DNA from: Puniceibacterium confluentis
GTDB taxonomy: Bacteria > Pseudomonadota > Alphaproteobacteria > Rhodobacterales > Rhodobacteraceae
Length of the DNA: 64,000 nucleotides
Assembly (NCBI RefSeq): GCF_007923445.1
Contig: NZ_VOJI01000007.1
Location: 1-64,000, forward strand
Reading direction: 5' to 3'
In this document: positions 62,801 to 64,000 of the stretch, piece by piece
Layout of the letters: the number at the start of each line of letters is the position of its first letter
Numbering within the stretch: the first letter of the stretch is position 1
Program-made: the position numbers and the translations under genes
Notes under the pieces: model-generated
What the model saw: only the letters and a program-made list of their open reading frames with translations
Databases searched by the model: none
What the model was told of the DNA's origin: nothing

Positions 62801-64000
62801 CGCGAGGAGGCCAAAGAGATCGCCCGCGAGCCGATGAAGAATTACCTGCGCTCGGCGGCCGGTCTGATCAAGCAATATGCCTGGGCCTTCCCGGCGTTCA
62901 AGAAACCCGAAGGGGTGACAAACCCGTTCCAGCTTGACCTTGGATCGCTGGAACCGGAGGAGATGGACGGTATTCTGGATTTTGCCTTCGAACGCTATTT
63001 CAACGACTCCGGCCTGTTCGGCACTGTCGAGGATGCGCTGGAGCGCACAGAAGCGTTGAAAAAGATCGGTGTGACCGAGATCGCCTGCCTGATTGACTAC
63101 GGCATTGCCACCGACACCGTGCTTGAGGGGCTGAAGCCGCTGGCGGAGGTGCTGCGCCGTGCCAACCTGAACCGCTCGCTGCCCGACGACGACCATTCGA
63201 TCGCGGCGCAGATCCTGCGGCATGAGGTGACGCATCTGCAATGCACGCCGTCGATGGCCCGGATGATCGCGATGAATGACGAGGCGCGTTTCGCGCTGGG
63301 CCGGGTCAGGCACCTGTTTCTGGGCGGCGAACCGCTTCCCGGCGCGCTGGTGGCGGAATTCGCCAAACTCACCGATGCCAGCATGACGAACATGTACGGC
63401 CCGACCGAGACGACAATCTGGTCCTCGGTGGAACCGGCAGCACCGCAGGACGGCGTGGTCAACATCGGCCGCCCCATAGCCAATACACAGCTTTACGTGC
63501 TCGATGCGGCGCGGAACCCCGTGGCCGTCGGCACCCCCGGCGAGCTTTGGATCGGCGGTGACGGTGTGACGCGCGGCTACTGGAACCGGGACGAACTGAC
63601 CGCGGAACGCTTTTTGCCCAATCCGTTTCATTCCGGGCGGATGTACCGCACCGGCGATCTGGTCCGCCGTCGCGCCGACGGCCGCATAGACTTTGTCGGG
63701 CGCGTCGATTTTCAGATCAAGCTGCGCGGCCACCGGATCGAGCTGGGCGAAATCGAGGCCGCGATGGAGTCCCGTTCCGCGATCCGCCAGGCGGTGGTTT
63801 CGGCCCGCGAGGATACGCCCGGCGACATGCGGCTGGTCGGCTATTACACATCGGACGCGCCGGTCGACGAGACGGCTTTGCGCGCGGCGCTGGGGCAGGG
63901 GATGCCGGAGTACATGGTGCCGCAACGGCTGATGCGCCTCGATGCCTTTCCGCTGACGCCGAACAAGAAGGTCGACCGTGGCAACCTGCCAAAGCCGCTG
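59846..64000 (+). CDS. NRPS, partial: formyltransferase + glycine-type A domain interrupted by luciferase-like monooxygenase
   Basis: The frame stays open from the ATG at 59846 to the window edge (1385 codons, no stop). Residues 1-~185 are a formyltransferase core (VNFHDGPLPRHAG; Asn92, His94 and Asp130 in GGVDEGDVL match the FMT triad), with its C-terminal subdomain to ~315 (LDFTRPARELERLVRALDHG). Residues ~340-530 look like the second half of a condensation domain. The adenylation domain then starts: A3 YTSGSTGTPKG (667-677), A4 FDISVLELF (711-719). A ~355-residue LLM-type flavin monooxygenase follows (750-1105; WTPERHFHAFGGLYPNPSVT, IASGWQPDDFV). A5 NMYGPTE (1182), A7 YRTGDL and A10 NKKVD complete the A domain. 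Specificity residues read D-I-L-Q-F-G-M-I-W plus Lys1375, close to the glycine code DILQLGLIWK. The carrier domain must lie beyond the window. Confidence 0.85.
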   Translation, partial: MTPMTCVVIGNESLLVQCCEKLLERGHAIAAVVTRNPEIALWAQGRDLRSVAPGPGLARRLPDAPFDWLLSIANLDILPADVLSRPVRGAVNFHDGPLPRHAGLNAPLWALIEGETRHGITWHMISGGVDEGDVLTRRGFDIADTDTALTLNAKCFEAAIDSFGELIDQLETGNPQRCPQDPSQRRLHALADRPAHGGCLDFTRPARELERLVRALDHGRYWNPLCTAKFWIDGRFWHVGAAQTGTEIGAPGTVLAVTSDRLTLACGTGSLILSDLRHRDGTPADPAQVCAVGDLAGLPETGDLRAVAQNDRFWRAGLADLLPVELAGAATTDAPARPQSLRLSGVSAEVVAIWAARQGDSVGCAIAYADAALSDLSRSGLVLPWVPVRLPGAATVTDFREGLTQAIDGVKRRAGIAADLPLRDPALGWPATPDIGLSEGGGMIAGTVVTIAPDTGLLWFDAARLAPDHAALVAARLEFLAAQLCSDTDLATLSLLPEAERDLVLNRWNVTDTEVAPQTMHRLFEAQVARTPEAPALVFEGTTLSYAQLNARANRAAHVLMQMGVTPDTVVGLCCRRSIDLMVAALAILKAGGAYLPMDPSYPADRLAHFIADSGAPVIVTQSALVAQLPPQDAQHLLIDRDPRLDTAPETNLPETSTPDHLAYLIYTSGSTGTPKGVMIEHRNVANFYAGMDACVAEPGGTWLAVTSLSFDISVLELFYTTARGFKVVLTSDEDRGLISNGPLPTSGGMEFSLYYWGSDDGPGRDKYRLLLEGSKFGDQNGFCAVWTPERHFHAFGGLYPNPSVTGAAVAAVTRNIGVRGGSCVAPLHHPARIAEEWAVIDNLTGGRAGMAIASGWQPDDFVLRPENTPPENKAAMIESIETVRKLWRGEAVAFPKQDGTLHEVVTQPRPVSRELPVWVTTAGNPDTWKEAGNLGCNVLTHLLGQTVEEVAGKITLYHAALRAAGHDPKDHSVTLMLHSYLAGTREEAKEIAREPMKNYLRSAAGLIKQYAWAFPAFKKPEGVTNPFQLDLGSLEPEEMDGILDFAFERYFNDSGLFGTVEDALERTEALKKIGVTEIACLIDYGIATDTVLEGLKPLAEVLRRANLNRSLPDDDHSIAAQILRHEVTHLQCTPSMARMIAMNDEARFALGRVRHLFLGGEPLPGALVAEFAKLTDASMTNMYGPTETTIWSSVEPAAPQDGVVNIGRPIANTQLYVLDAARNPVAVGTPGELWIGGDGVTRGYWNRDELTAERFLPNPFHSGRMYRTGDLVRRRADGRIDFVGRVDFQIKLRGHRIELGEIEAAMESRSAIRQAVVSAREDTPGDMRLVGYYTSDAPVDETALRAALGQGMPEYMVPQRLMRLDAFPLTPNKKVDRGNLPKPL

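Overview
The window looks like a chromosomal segment of a high-GC alphaproteobacterium, most likely a member of the Rhodobacteraceae (Roseobacter-type). This rests on codon use, on the flagellar order fliI / flgB-flgC-fliE-fliQ-flgF-flgG-flgA-flgH-fliL, and on a NasT/NasS-controlled nitrate assimilation operon with an ABC-type nitrate importer. No rRNA, tRNA or CRISPR array was found.

Layout. (1) 1-1467: degraded IS5 and IS3 remnants, then the promoter region of a giant gene. (2) 1468-16701: one 5077-residue repeat protein built of cadherin/VCBS-like domains, RTX calcium-binding blocks and long alpha-helical stretches. It contains a ~360-residue N-terminal duplication and a ~1,680-residue mega-duplication. 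Weak IS remnants also lie on its right side (16.7-17.2 kb). (3) 17258-23333: flagellar export ATPase FliI (minus strand) divergent from a nine-gene rod, ring and export operon. (4) 23471-38482: nitrate assimilation: nasT-nasS, a leader with an apparent ANTAR two-hairpin antitermination element and an intrinsic terminator, then nrtA-nrtB-nrtCD-GAF protein-nirB-nirD-nasA-TrpD2-like gene-cysG. (5) 38509-42829 (minus strand): an Mla/MCE-type lipid transport operon (permease with STAS domain, ATPase, MCE protein, auxiliary lipoprotein). (6) 43.0-45.5 kb: a large MscS-type channel. (7) 45611-64000: a secreted carbohydrate-active-looking chimera (SGNH-like + glycosidase-like + RTX), a GT4 and a GT2 glycosyltransferase, a flippase, a one-module type I PKS (KS-AT-KR-DH-ACP-TE), another GT2, and an NRPS that runs off the window end (formyltransferase domain, then a glycine-type adenylation domain interrupted by a luciferase-like monooxygenase).

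How they work together. NasS/NasT would sense nitrate and let transcription pass the leader terminator. The Nrt ABC system imports nitrate, NasA reduces it to nitrite, and NirBD reduces nitrite to ammonium using siroheme made by CysG. The last 18 kb look like one biosynthetic locus in which polysaccharide-type genes (glycosyltransferases, Wzx-like flippase, secreted polymer-active enzyme) sit in line with PKS and NRPS genes. I infer a glycosylated or glycan-linked polyketide/peptide product. This locus is the most unusual part of the window.
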